Positions 24,530-33,712 of a stretch of DNA of 64,000 bases are shown here, piece after piece (position 1 is the stretch's first letter; every line of letters starts with the position of its first letter). The notes beneath the pieces are model-generated. The model was given only the letters and a program-made list of their open reading frames with translations, had not been told where the DNA came from and did not search any database. Origin of the DNA: Plastoroseomonas hellenica. Lineage in GTDB: Bacteria > Pseudomonadota > Alphaproteobacteria > Acetobacterales > Acetobacteraceae. Position numbers and translations under genes: made by a program. The stretch is from the NCBI RefSeq assembly GCF_018129085.1, contig NZ_JAAGBB010000011.1, forward strand, positions 1 to 64,000. The letters are read 5' to 3'.

Positions 24530-27529
24530 TCACCGCGCCACCCGCCCCATCGGGAAGCTGCGCAGGTCGCGCTGGGCGGTGCGGAACACCGCGTCCTGGC
24601 GGTGGTTTTTCTCGGCGGCGAGTTGGGGCACGCGGCGCATCACCCATTCGCCGAGGGCGAGTGCGCTGATGCGTCCCTCGCCATCCGCCGCGGCGCGGCC
24701 CATCAGCCCTTCGCGGAAGGCGTAGGCGAAGACGCCGTTGCGGTCGTCGTAGGAATCGAGTGCTTCCTGCACCGAGGAGCTGGCGGCGAGCAGGAAGCGG
24801 CCGGTCTCGTTCCCGAGTGCGGAGAGCTGATCCATGGTGAGCTGCCCGGCATGGCAGGTGTCGAGCAGCAGGAAGGCGTCGCGGGCGCGGATGCGCGCCA
24901 GGGCCGCGACCAGGGTGCTGTCGTCGATGCCCTGGCGGCGCAGGCCTTCCATGTTGCCGACATCGCGCACGTCATGCGGCAGGAAGAGGAAGCGCTGGTC
25001 GGGCTCGGTGCGGATGCCGTGGCCGGCGATGTAGAGGACGAAGGTGTCGGTCGGCTGCACGGTCGCCGCGGCGCGGTCCATCGCGGCGAGCACGCCGGCG
25101 CGGGTCGCTTCGCGGTCCATCAGCACCGTGGTCTGCACGTCGCGGAATACGCCGGCGCCGGCGGTCCGCAGCGTCTCCGCCACCACGCGCGCATCGGGCA
25201 CCGCGTAGCGCAGGTTCATCGCCGGCACCGCGTATTGGTTCACACCGATCGCCAGCACGATCAGGCGGCCGGCGCTGGCGGAGGGTTCCGGCTCGCCCGG
25301 GCGGCGCATCATCAGCGCCGGCCCTTCGGCGAAGAGGGTGCGGTCCTCGGCATAGAGGCGGGAGGCGATGCGGTTGGGGCCGGGATCGAGCGGCACCTCG
25401 ACCTCCGCCTGGCCGGCACTGGGCTCGGCGCGGGCGGCGATGCGGTCATTGACCAGGATGTCGAGCGGGCCGAGGCCGAGGCCGCGATCGGTCGCGATGA
25501 AGGACAGGCGCAGCGCCCGCGCGCCGTCCGGCAGGGCGCCGCCATCCCAGGTGACGGGCTGGCAGCCGGCATCGGTCACCGCGCAGGCGGTGCCCGGGGC
25601 CAACAGCGGCAGCCGGCCGATGCGGGCGCGCACGTCGCCAAGCTGGGCCAGGCGTTCCTGGGCCAGCGCGCTGTTGCCGGCGATGCGGGCGCGCAGCGCC
25701 GCGGGCGCGTGCAGGGCACGATAGGCCTGCTGGAAGCTCGCCCATTCCGGCGTGGTCGAGCGGTTGCCGTTCAGATGGACGCCGACCAGCTCCTGCCCGC
25801 CATTCGGCGCATGCTCGAAGAGGCCTTCCGGCGTCCAGGCGACCCAGCGCAGGGTCGGGACGTGGAAGAAGACCGCGGCCTGCTCGGCGAGCTGCGGCTC
25901 GATCCGGAACCAGCGCAAGGTTCCGTCGCCGAGCGCCACCACGGCGGTATTGCCGGCGACCGCGACGCCCCAGGCGGCGCTCGGCAGCACCGCGGCATCG
26001 ACCAGCCGGCCGGTGGCGTCGAACAGGCGGAGATGGGTGTCGGTGCCGAGCAGCACGCCGCGATCGCCGTCGAGCAGGGCGCCGGAGCGGGAGAACTCGC
26101 CCTCCCCCAGCCGCAACGGGGTCTGGCCGAGGCGCGGGCGGTTGGTGTTGCGGTAGTCGACGAGGCTGAGGCGCCCATTGGTGCGCGCCGGGACGAAGCC
26201 CTGGCCCTCACCGGCGGACAGGCGGCCGGACATCGCGTCGAAGATCAGGTTCGGTGCATTGGCGCGCAGCGCGAAGCGGATCTGGGTGCCGTCGGGAGAC
26301 AGCGCGATGCCGGCGCCGGTGCCGCGGAAATCGGCGCCGGGCGGCTGCGGCGAGGCCGCGAGCGTGCCGTCGGGCGCGAGCCGGCCCCAGCCCGGATCAG
26401 CCGCGGCATAGGCGAGGCCGCCGCCTGGCAGGGCCAGCAGGTGCGCGATCGCGTCGCGCGCCGCCGGGATGTCGGTGGAAGGCCCGAGGCCGAAATCCGT
26501 CCAGCGCCGGATGACGAATTCCAGCGGCGCCGGCGGTGCCCCGGCCATGGCGGCCGCCGCACTGTCCAGGTTGACGCCCCGCCCGTCGCCGCCCGGCAGC
26601 GACACGCCGCGGGTGCCGGTGCCGGCCGCGCCGCCGCCGGCGACCGAGGTCGCGGCCCGCGTCACCCTTGCATAGCCCGCGGCATGCAGCTGCACCCCGC
26701 CGCGCCCGTCCGAGGCCCAGGCCACGGCCGGCAGGCCCTCCCCCAGCAGCCCCGTCACATCGGGGGTGAAGACGGTGCGGAGGTCGTTCGAGGCCAGCAC
26801 CTCCACCCGCAGCCGGTCCTCGAAGCCGATCGCCAGCAGCGAGCCATCCGGCGACCAGGTGAGGCCATAGGGGCGCGCACCCGGCACCGGCGCGCGCTCC
26901 GCGATCTTGCGGCCTTGCGGCGTATAGACGCGGATGCGGCCATCGGCGGAGCTGGCGGCGACGCGCCCATCCGGCCCGAAGGCCACCATGCGGGCCGGAC
27001 CGCCGAATTGCTGATCCTCGAAGACCAGGCGGCCATTGGTCGCGTCCCAGACGCGGATGCCGGCGCGGCCGCCGAGTGCCGCCGCCAGCTGCCGGCCATT
27101 GGCCGAGATCGCGAGGTGCTGCACCGGCGCTGGCAGGCCGCGCAGCACACCCGTCATGCGGGTGGTGTTGGTGTCGAAGACGTAGATCGCGAATTGCCGG
27201 TCCCAGGCCTGGGCGGTGAAGCCGGCGGCATAGGCCCGGTTGCCGTCGGGGGAGAGAGCCACCGCATAGAGCTCGCCTTCCGCGCCGTCGCCGATCGGCG
27301 GCCGCAGCACGCCGCGCGGCAGCCCATCCGGCATGGTCCAGAGCCGGAGCGTCTTGTCGTCGGAGACCGAGGCGAGCAGTCGCCCGGACGCATCGATCGC
27401 GAGCCGCGCGACCGGGGCGGTGTGGGACGCGGCCTCGACCCGGAGGTAGGGCGCCTGCGGCGGCTCCTGCGCCCGGACGGTCCCCGCCGCGAAGAGCAGG
27501 GCCGCCAGGAACGCGAGGAGCGCCCGCAT
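24530..27529 (-). CDS. Exported caspase-family (peptidase C14) protein with WD40-like repeats
   Basis: A 999-residue protein. A signal peptide (RALLAFLAALLFAAGTVRAQ) implies export. Residues about 30-600 hold WD40-like blades, for example VARLAIDASGRLLASVSDDKTLRLW. A caspase fold spans about 755-985: start RLIVLAIGVNQYAVPAMNLRYAVPDA, catalytic His837 in VLYIAGHGI, and catalytic Cys892 in FLLLDTCHAGQL. Both residues are present, so it may be active. The gene follows a glycine-zipper lipoprotein gene by 3 bp. Prokaryotic caspase-like proteases cleave after basic residues; target unknown. Confidence 0.85.
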   Translation of the reverse strand: MRALLAFLAALLFAAGTVRAQEPPQAPYLRVEAASHTAPVARLAIDASGRLLASVSDDKTLRLWTMPDGLPRGVLRPPIGDGAEGELYAVALSPDGNRAYAAGFTAQAWDRQFAIYVFDTNTTRMTGVLRGLPAPVQHLAISANGRQLAAALGGRAGIRVWDATNGRLVFEDQQFGGPARMVAFGPDGRVAASSADGRIRVYTPQGRKIAERAPVPGARPYGLTWSPDGSLLAIGFEDRLRVEVLASNDLRTVFTPDVTGLLGEGLPAVAWASDGRGGVQLHAAGYARVTRAATSVAGGGAAGTGTRGVSLPGGDGRGVNLDSAAAAMAGAPPAPLEFVIRRWTDFGLGPSTDIPAARDAIAHLLALPGGGLAYAAADPGWGRLAPDGTLAASPQPPGADFRGTGAGIALSPDGTQIRFALRANAPNLIFDAMSGRLSAGEGQGFVPARTNGRLSLVDYRNTNRPRLGQTPLRLGEGEFSRSGALLDGDRGVLLGTDTHLRLFDATGRLVDAAVLPSAAWGVAVAGNTAVVALGDGTLRWFRIEPQLAEQAAVFFHVPTLRWVAWTPEGLFEHAPNGGQELVGVHLNGNRSTTPEWASFQQAYRALHAPAALRARIAGNSALAQERLAQLGDVRARIGRLPLLAPGTACAVTDAGCQPVTWDGGALPDGARALRLSFIATDRGLGLGPLDILVNDRIAARAEPSAGQAEVEVPLDPGPNRIASRLYAEDRTLFAEGPALMMRRPGEPEPSASAGRLIVLAIGVNQYAVPAMNLRYAVPDARVVAETLRTAGAGVFRDVQTTVLMDREATRAGVLAAMDRAAATVQPTDTFVLYIAGHGIRTEPDQRFLFLPHDVRDVGNMEGLRRQGIDDSTLVAALARIRARDAFLLLDTCHAGQLTMDQLSALGNETGRFLLAASSSVQEALDSYDDRNGVFAYAFREGLMGRAAADGEGRISALALGEWVMRRVPQLAAEKNHRQDAVFRTAQRDLRSFPMGRVAR

Positions 27530-27532
27530 CGA

Positions 27533-28549
27533 TCAGCTCGCCAGCTCGAAGCCCTGGCCGGCGGCGAGGCGATCGGCGGTCGCGACGCTCTCGCTGAAGT
27601 TGTCGCGCCGGGCGATGTTGGTGGCGGCGAGCTGGCGGACATCGCCGCTGTTCGGCGCGTCGTTAGGCGAGGCCTGGCGCGCCTGCGCCATGCCGGCCGC
27701 GCCCGGGAAGGCGCTGGCCGGGGCGTAGCCGCGCAGGCCGCTCTCGGTCTCGACCAGGGCGAAGCCGGAATGCGCCGGGCGGACGGTCACCCGGTCGCGG
27801 GCGCTGATCTGCCCGACCTCGGGGGCGCCCGCATCCGGGCGCAGCTTCAGGGCGACGGCGCGCGGCACGGTGACCGGCACCGGGCGGCCGACACGGGCGC
27901 CGGCCTGGGCCTTGGCTGCCGGAGCCACGGTGTCGAAGGCGGTGTCGAACTCGGCACCGCGGGTGCCCATGCGCTCATTGATGGTGCGGGCAAGCTGCAC
28001 GTCGCGCTGCACCCGGCCCCGGACCTCGGCCAGCATCGCCTGCGCCTGCCCGCGCTGGAGGCGCTGGGCGGCGAAATCCTGGCGAATGCGCTGGGCGGTC
28101 GCGAAGCGGCAATCCATCAACAGGTCAAAGGCGCGCTGGGTGCGGTCGATGGAGGCGTTCTCGGTCGAGACGTCCTGGGCGATGGACTGGCTGAGCTGCG
28201 CCTGGTCCTGCGCCTGCCGCTGGCGGGCGGCGAGGTAGCCGCCGGCCGCGCCGGCCGCGCCGCCGGCAACGGCACCGATCGCGGCGCCGGTGGCGACGTT
28301 GCGGCCGCGGCCGCCGCTCGCCGCCGCCACGAGTCCGCCGAGGATCGCGCCGCCGGCCGCGCCGATCACCGCGCCGCGGATGATGTCCTCGCCGAAGAAA
28401 TTGCCCGTGCTATCGAGCTGGACGAGCTGGGACCGGCAGGGGTCGGAGCCGTCGTCGGCGCCGATGCGGCCCATCTGGGTGGAACAGCCGGCGACCAGGA
28501 TCGACACGGCGGAAAGAACGGCCACAGGGCGGCGGATCAACGGGTGCAT
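27533..28549 (-). CDS. Glycine-zipper lipoprotein with SH3-like C-terminal region
   Basis: A 338-residue protein. The lipobox LVAGC places the lipidated Cys at 22. Residues about 55-105 are a glycine zipper (GAVIGAAGGAILGGLVAAASGG and a second block), a membrane-inserting motif known from pore and pilus proteins. A charged helical section follows, then an SH3b-like domain around 225-285 (ALKLRPDAGAPEVGQI, SGLRGYAPASAF). First gene of a pair with the exported caspase, which suggests that both act in the envelope. I know of no named function for this pair. Confidence 0.7.
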   Translation of the reverse strand: MHPLIRRPVAVLSAVSILVAGCSTQMGRIGADDGSDPCRSQLVQLDSTGNFFGEDIIRGAVIGAAGGAILGGLVAAASGGRGRNVATGAAIGAVAGGAAGAAGGYLAARQRQAQDQAQLSQSIAQDVSTENASIDRTQRAFDLLMDCRFATAQRIRQDFAAQRLQRGQAQAMLAEVRGRVQRDVQLARTINERMGTRGAEFDTAFDTVAPAAKAQAGARVGRPVPVTVPRAVALKLRPDAGAPEVGQISARDRVTVRPAHSGFALVETESGLRGYAPASAFPGAAGMAQARQASPNDAPNSGDVRQLAATNIARRDNFSESVATADRLAAGQGFELAS

Positions 28550-28751
28550 AGCGGCCTCACTACTGTCGTTGCGAAGACATTACCAGAGCGTTTCGCCGAT
28601 ACCCAGCGTCACCCTCAGTTCACGTTTTCGTCCAGTGCGCGAAGTCCTGGAACGGCGCCCGCCGCCTCGCTACCGTCGCCGCGGAGGCGGTGTCGGCATG
28701 CCGCCATGGGGGCGCTCGCCGACGGACGCGGGGCAAGAAGGGACAGAAGCG

Positions 28752-29882
28752 ATGACATTCACGAGGAGACTCGTGCTCGGCGCGGGCGCGGCGGGACTGG
28801 TGGGTGCGCAGAGCGTCCTGGGGCGGGGCGCCCTCGCCCAGGGCTCCGGCCCGATCCGGATCGCGACCGCCGGGCCGATGACCGGCCAGTACGCTGCCTT
28901 CGGCGCCCAGATGCGGGCCGGCGCCGAGCAGGCGGTAACCGACATCAACGGCGCCGGCGGCGTGCTCGGGCGCCAGCTCGCGCTCGAAGTTGGCGACGAC
29001 GCCTGCGACCCACGCCAGGCGGTCAGTGTGGCGAACCAGCTCGCGGGCCGGCGCGTGGTCTTCGTGGCGGGGCATTATTGCTCCGGCTCCTCGATCCCGG
29101 CGCGGGATGTCTATGCCGAGGAGGGGGTGCTGCAGATGAGCCCCGCCTCCACCAACCCGCGCTTCACCGACGAGGGCAAGTGGAACACCTTCCGCGTCTG
29201 CGGACGCGACGACCAGCAGGGCCTGGTTGCCGGCACCTATATGGCGCGCAACATGCAGGGCCGGCGCATCGCGATCCTCCATGACAACTCGGCCTATGGG
29301 AAAGGCCTCGCCGACGAGACCAAGAAGGCGCTGAACGCGGCCGGCGTGCAGGAGACGCTCTATGCCGCCTATACCCCGGGCGAGCGCGACTACAACGCGC
29401 TGGTCAGCCGCATGAAGGCCGCCGACATCCAGGTCATCTATGTCGGCGGCTACCACACCGAAGCCGGCCTCATCCTGCGCCAGGCGAAGGAGCAGGGGAT
29501 GAACGTCACGCTCATCGGCGGCGACGCGCTGGTGACGAACGAGTTCTGGCAGATCACCGGCGCCGCCGGCGAAGGCACGCTGATGACCTTCAGCAGCGAC
29601 CCGCGCCGGCGCCCGACGGCGGCCGAGGTGGTGCAGCGCTTCCGTGCCCGCAACGTCGATCCCGAAGGCTACGTCCTCTACACCTACGCGGCGGTGCAGA
29701 TCTTTGCCGCCGCCGCGGGGCGCGGGAACACGGTCGATCCCCGCCGCCTCGCGGCGCTGCTGAAATCGGGTGGGCCCTGGCAGACGGTGCTGGGCGATAT
29801 CGGGTTCGACGCCAAGGGCGATGTGACGGCGCCGGACTACGTCTTCTACGTCTGGCGCAACGGAAGTTATGCGGAGATGTAG
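28752..29882 (+). CDS. Branched-chain amino-acid-type ABC substrate-binding protein (LivK-like)
   Basis: A 376-residue periplasmic receptor of the type-I fold. The signal peptide MTFTRRLVLGAGAAGLVGAQ is twin-arginine-like and ends GALAQG. The family core includes IRIATAGPMTGQYAAFGAQMRAGAEQAV, GHYCSGSSIPA and ILHDNSAYGKGLADE. The ATG at 28752 opens the signal peptide. It is 7.6 kb from livF, so whether it feeds the LivHMGF transporter here is uncertain. It is divergent from the lipoprotein gene. Confidence 0.9.
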   Translation: MTFTRRLVLGAGAAGLVGAQSVLGRGALAQGSGPIRIATAGPMTGQYAAFGAQMRAGAEQAVTDINGAGGVLGRQLALEVGDDACDPRQAVSVANQLAGRRVVFVAGHYCSGSSIPARDVYAEEGVLQMSPASTNPRFTDEGKWNTFRVCGRDDQQGLVAGTYMARNMQGRRIAILHDNSAYGKGLADETKKALNAAGVQETLYAAYTPGERDYNALVSRMKAADIQVIYVGGYHTEAGLILRQAKEQGMNVTLIGGDALVTNEFWQITGAAGEGTLMTFSSDPRRRPTAAEVVQRFRARNVDPEGYVLYTYAAVQIFAAAAGRGNTVDPRRLAALLKSGGPWQTVLGDIGFDAKGDVTAPDYVFYVWRNGSYAEM

Positions 29883-29962
29883 GCCTCAAACGCCGGCGGT
29901 CGCATTCGCGGCCTTGGCTAGCGCGCTGTCAGGGCGCGCTGGCGACATCGGTCGGTCGCGCG

Positions 29963-29984
29963 CGGGGCCGCATTCGCGGCCCCG
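29963..29984 (+). terminator. Hairpin downstream of livK-like gene
   Basis: CGGGGCCGC (29963-29971) and its exact complement (29976-29984) around ATTC, a 9-bp stem about 80 bp after the stop. No U-run. The phrase GCATTCGCGGCC also occurs at about 29907, suggesting a local duplication. Confidence 0.45.
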
Positions 29985-30064
29985 GTGCATCGCTGCGCTC
30001 GCCCCGCTGAAACCGGTGGCGGCCTCCGGCCGCGGGAATGCTGTCCGGTCCTTGTGGCCAGCGT

Positions 30065-30277
30065 CTAAATAGCGGCGGGCGGCCGGGCGGCGCGGCGTGC
30101 CGCCTCGATCAGGGAGAGTGCCAGCAGCGCCAATGCGCGTTCGCCGAGCTTGAGCGCGCGGCCGAGTGCGATGGCACGCGTCAGCGCCCGGCGCGCCGCC
30201 GGCTCCTCCGCGGTCATCTCGGCGAGGCCCGCCAGGAGCGGGGAACGCGGCGCCGGATGGCGCGAGGCGGGCGGCAT
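30065..30277 (-). CDS. Small hypothetical protein
   Basis: About 70 residues, Ala/Arg/Leu-rich and probably helical (ALTRAIALGRALKLGERALALLALSLIEAARRAA). I do not recognise the family. The ATG at 30277 has GGAG seven bases upstream, which supports real translation; a longer start at 30301 lacks this. It is divergent from serA. It may be a small regulatory or membrane-associated peptide, but nothing shows which. Confidence 0.45.
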   Translation of the reverse strand: MPPASRHPAPRSPLLAGLAEMTAEEPAARRALTRAIALGRALKLGERALALLALSLIEAARRAARPPAAI

Positions 30278-30454
30278 GCCGTGACTCCGATAGATGGACA
30301 ATTGTTAATCCATGCGCCGGCCACCGGGCAAGTGCCCGCGCGCTGCGCTTGCGAAGAGACCCGTCCGGGGGCAGTTACGCGCTTCCCTGGAGCATAGATT
30401 GGTTCGTGGCGAACCGGTCAAGGCCCAGGACTGGTTTGATCGGACCGGCCACCA

Positions 30455-31699
30455 ATGAACCGCATCTCGCTGCCCAAGGACAAGATCCGCATCCTGCTGC
30501 TGGAAGGCGTCGCCGACAGCGGCGTCGAGCTGCTGGGCGGCGCCGGCTACGCGACCGTGACCCGGGTTCCCAAGGCCCTCGATGGAGCGGCGCTCAAGGA
30601 GGCTATCAAGGGGGTCCACATCCTCGGCATCCGATCCCGCACCCAGCTCACCGAGGCGGTGCTGGAGGCCGCCGACCGCCTGATGGCCGTCGGCTGCTTC
30701 TGCATCGGCACCAACCAAGTCGACCTCGAAGCCGCCAAGCGCCGTGGGATCGCGGTGTTCAACGCCCCCTTCTCCAACACCCGCAGCGTCGCCGAGCTCA
30801 CCCTCGGCGAGATCGTCATGCTGCTGCGCGGCGTCTTCCCGAAATCGAACAGCGCCCATGCCGGCGGCTGGGACAAGTCGGCCGCCAATGCCTGGGAAGT
30901 GCGCGGCAAGACCCTCGGCATCATCGGCTACGGCAATATCGGCAGCCAGCTCTCGGTCCTCGCCGAAGCCTTCGGCATGCGCGTCATCTACCACGACCAC
31001 ACCGCCAAGCTGCCGCACGGCAATGCCCGCCAGGCATCCTCCCTCGCCGCCCTGCTCGCCTCGTCCGACGCCATCACGCTGCATGTGCCGGAGACCACCG
31101 ACACCGTCGGCATGATCGGCGCCGCCGAGATCGCCGGCATGAAGAAGGGCGCCGTCCTCATCAACAACGCCCGCGGCACCGTCATCGACCTGCCGGCACT
31201 GGCCGATGCGCTGAAAAGCGGGCACCTCCTCGGCGCCGCGATCGACGTCTTCCCCGAGGAACCCGCCCGCAACGGCGAGCCCTTCGTCTCCCCTCTCCAG
31301 GGCCTGCCCAACGTCATCCTGACCCCGCATATCGGCGGCAGCACCGCCGAAGCCCAGGACCGCATCGGCGAGGAAGTGGCGAAGAAACTCGTCGAATACA
31401 GCGACACCGGCACCACCCTCGGCGCCGTCAACTTCCCGAACGTCCAGCTCCCGGCACGCCCGACCGGCGCCCGCTGGACCCACCTGCACCGCGACACGCC
31501 CGGCGTGCTGTCCCGCATCAACGAAGCCTTCGGCCGCCGCGGGCTGAACATCTCCGCCCAGTACTACCAGACCGCCGCCGAGCTTGGTTACGTCGTGGTC
31601 GACAGCGTCGAAGCCCGCAACGAAGCGGAAGCCATCCTCGCCGAACTCCGCGCCCTGCCCGGCACCGTCCGCGCCCGCCTGATCTACGAGCGGAATTAG
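30455..31699 (+). CDS. serA: D-3-phosphoglycerate dehydrogenase
   Basis: A 414-residue enzyme, the E. coli SerA length. It oxidises 3-phosphoglycerate to 3-phosphohydroxypyruvate, the first step of serine synthesis. NAD-binding motif GKTLGIIGYGNIGSQLSVLAEAFGM, active-site Arg and Glu in the conserved blocks NNARGTVID and DVFPEEP, and His in LTPHIGGST. The C-terminal ACT domain begins at THLHRDTPGVLSRINEAF and mediates serine feedback inhibition in known enzymes. ATG at 30455. Confidence 0.94.
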   Translation: MNRISLPKDKIRILLLEGVADSGVELLGGAGYATVTRVPKALDGAALKEAIKGVHILGIRSRTQLTEAVLEAADRLMAVGCFCIGTNQVDLEAAKRRGIAVFNAPFSNTRSVAELTLGEIVMLLRGVFPKSNSAHAGGWDKSAANAWEVRGKTLGIIGYGNIGSQLSVLAEAFGMRVIYHDHTAKLPHGNARQASSLAALLASSDAITLHVPETTDTVGMIGAAEIAGMKKGAVLINNARGTVIDLPALADALKSGHLLGAAIDVFPEEPARNGEPFVSPLQGLPNVILTPHIGGSTAEAQDRIGEEVAKKLVEYSDTGTTLGAVNFPNVQLPARPTGARWTHLHRDTPGVLSRINEAFGRRGLNISAQYYQTAAELGYVVVDSVEARNEAEAILAELRALPGTVRARLIYERN

Positions 31700-31710
31700 G
31701 GGCGGTTGCC

Positions 31711-31906
31711 TCGGGGGCTCCGCCCCCGAACCCCCGCCGGGGAATGGAGACATTCCCCGGACCCCACCTTCACTTAAGAGCCATGGCTTGGGAGGGGATC
31801 ACACGGCGCGATTGCGCCGTGTGATCCCCTCCCAAGCCATGGCACCAAGTCAGGCAGGTCCAGGAGGCTCCAGCCTCCTGGCGGGGTGCAGGGGCAGAGC
31901 CCCTGC
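31711..31906. repeat. Composite multi-hairpin intergenic element 2
   Basis: Between serA and ggt. Hairpin 31711-31729: TCGGGGGC, loop TCC, complement. Hairpin 31737-31760: CCGGGGAATG, loop GAGA. Central hairpin 31780-31843: perfect 30-bp arms with loop GATT, beginning GCCATGGCTTGGGAGG. Hairpin 31860-31881: CCAGGAGGCT, loop CC. Hairpin 31888-31906: GCAGGGGC, loop AGA. Outer stem: CCCCGCC (31732-31738) with GGCGGGG (31880-31886). It repeats the plan of 24339-24526 with different stem sequences. It starts 12 nt after the serA stop, so it may end or protect that transcript. Confidence 0.85.
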
Positions 31907-31977
31907 GGCCACCTCCCCCAATTGCGCCTCGTGGTCAGCCGCGCGAGGCTGTGCCCGAACAGGATGCGGGGGGCGCG

Positions 31978-33666
31978 ATGGCTTGGCGGGAGCGTGCGGG
32001 GACGAGCTTCGTCTGTGAGAAGGCGAGCGCGACGGGGCGGGCGATGGTGGTGGCGAACCATCCGCTGGCTTCGGCGGCGGGGGCGGAGATGCTGGCGCTC
32101 GGCGGCAATGCCATCGATGCGACGGTGGCGACGCTGTTCACGCTCGGCGTCGTGGAGCCGATGATGGTCGGCATCTTCGGTGGCGGGACGGCGCTGATCC
32201 GGCTGGCCGATGGGCGGGAGACGATCATCGACGGGCTGTCGACGGCGCCGGCGGCGGCGCGGCCGGACAGCTACCGGCCGGTGTCGGATGCTTGGCCCGA
32301 CTACATGGAGGTGGAGGGGCGCGCGAACGCGGTGGGGGCGAGCGCGGTCGCGGTGCCGGGCACGCTGAAGGGCTGGTGCGAGGCGCTGGAGCGGCATGGG
32401 CGGCTCGATCTGGCGACGGTGATCGATCCGGCGATCCGGCATGCGGAGCGCGGCTTCCGGGTGTCGCAGTACCTGCATGAATGCGTGCAGTCGACGGCGG
32501 CGGATCTGGCGCGGGATCCCGCGATCGCGGCGCTGCTGCTGCCGGGCGGCAGCGCGATCGCGCCGGGCGCGCTGCTGCGCCAGCCGGAGATGGCGGAGAC
32601 GCTCAGGGCGATCGCGAAGGAGGGGCCCGGGGTGCTCTATGGCGGCGCGATCGGGGCGATCGCGGCGGAGTATCTGGAGCGGCACGGGTCGATGCTCGGC
32701 AAGGCGGACCTGGCAGAATACCAGACGGTCGATCGGGTGCCGGTGCGCGGCAGCTATCGCGGGGTGGAGATCGTCGGTGCGGCGCCGCCGGCCTCGGGCG
32801 GCGTGCATGTGGTGCAGATCCTGAACCTGCTCGAGGGCTTCGACATGAAGGGCCTCGGCTATGGCACGCCTGAGACGATGCACCTGCTGCTGGAGGCGAT
32901 GAAGATCGCGGCGGCAGACCGCGTTGCGGCGACCGCCGATCCCGCCTTCGTCGACGTGCCTGTGGCGAAGCTGATCTCCAAGGACTACGCGGCGCTGCGG
33001 CGGCAGGAGATCACGACGACCGCCGCGGGGCGCTTCGCGGCGCGGGTGCTTCAGAACGAGAGCCCGAACACGACGCATGTGACGGTCGCGGATGCGGAGG
33101 GCAACATCGTCTGCTCGACGCAGACCATCAACAGCCTGTTCGGGGCGCGCATCCTGATCCCCGGCACCGGCATCATCCCGAACAACTACATGTACCTCTT
33201 CGATCCGCATCCGGGGAATGCGCTGTCGCTGCAGCCGGGCAAGCGCATCACCAGCACGCAGTGCCCGCTGATTGCCTATCGCGACGGCAAGCCGGATTTC
33301 GCGCTCGGGCTGCCGGGCGGCATGCGGCTCTATCATTCGGCGATGCAGGCGGTGGTGAACCTGATCGACCACGGCATGACGCTGCAGGAAGCGGTGGAGG
33401 CGCCGCGCATCTGGACCCAGGGCCAGGCGGTGGAGATCGAGCTCGGCGTGCCGGAGGCGCAGCGCGATGCGGTCGCGGCGCTGGGGCATGAGGTGGTGCC
33501 GGTGCGCCATGTCGCCGGCGGCATGTGCGCGGTGCGCTGGCGCGCGGATGGGCTGCTGGAGGGTGCCGCCTGCTGGCGCGCGGATGGCGTGCCGATCGGC
33601 ATCGCCGGCGGTCCGGCGCGCGCGGGCACCCGCTTCTTCCCGGACCCGCACGCCGGGGGACGGTAG
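31978..33666 (+). CDS. Gamma-glutamyltransferase family protein
   Basis: A 562-residue Ntn-hydrolase homologue. GRAMVVANHPLASAAGAEMLALGGNAIDATVA is the conserved start, and the autocatalytic site is SPNTTHVTVAD with Thr365 as the predicted nucleophile, preceded by the usual linker. The LPGGMRL segment is the donor-site glycine loop. No clear signal peptide is seen, so it is probably cytoplasmic and may act as a cephalosporin-acylase-like or gamma-glutamyl hydrolase. The ATG at 31978 follows a G-rich Shine-Dalgarno sequence; an in-frame GTG at 31951 is less likely. Confidence 0.88.
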   Translation: MAWRERAGTSFVCEKASATGRAMVVANHPLASAAGAEMLALGGNAIDATVATLFTLGVVEPMMVGIFGGGTALIRLADGRETIIDGLSTAPAAARPDSYRPVSDAWPDYMEVEGRANAVGASAVAVPGTLKGWCEALERHGRLDLATVIDPAIRHAERGFRVSQYLHECVQSTAADLARDPAIAALLLPGGSAIAPGALLRQPEMAETLRAIAKEGPGVLYGGAIGAIAAEYLERHGSMLGKADLAEYQTVDRVPVRGSYRGVEIVGAAPPASGGVHVVQILNLLEGFDMKGLGYGTPETMHLLLEAMKIAAADRVAATADPAFVDVPVAKLISKDYAALRRQEITTTAAGRFAARVLQNESPNTTHVTVADAEGNIVCSTQTINSLFGARILIPGTGIIPNNYMYLFDPHPGNALSLQPGKRITSTQCPLIAYRDGKPDFALGLPGGMRLYHSAMQAVVNLIDHGMTLQEAVEAPRIWTQGQAVEIELGVPEAQRDAVAALGHEVVPVRHVAGGMCAVRWRADGLLEGAACWRADGVPIGIAGGPARAGTRFFPDPHAGGR

Positions 33667-33712
33667 TAGGCGCAGCAGTTTTTTCTCGTGGCGCCCGAGG
33701 AAGAGCGATAGC

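Noticed and set aside
24530-27529. Caspase gene as part of a known phage-defence operon
   Set aside because: The protein has a signal peptide and no nucleotide-sensor, TPR-GSDM or CRISPR-type partner is adjacent; the only partner is an envelope lipoprotein.
24602-29284. A 1560-codon plus-strand open frame opposite the caspase and lipoprotein genes
   Set aside because: It is an Arg/Ala/Gly-rich mirror of the real minus-strand genes, a common effect of high GC at third positions. It has no domain, no Shine-Dalgarno sequence, and the opposite strand has clear family matches.
33667-33712. Intrinsic terminator with the T-run TTTTTT at about 33680
   Set aside because: A T-run exists after ggt, but no convincing GC-rich stem immediately precedes it.
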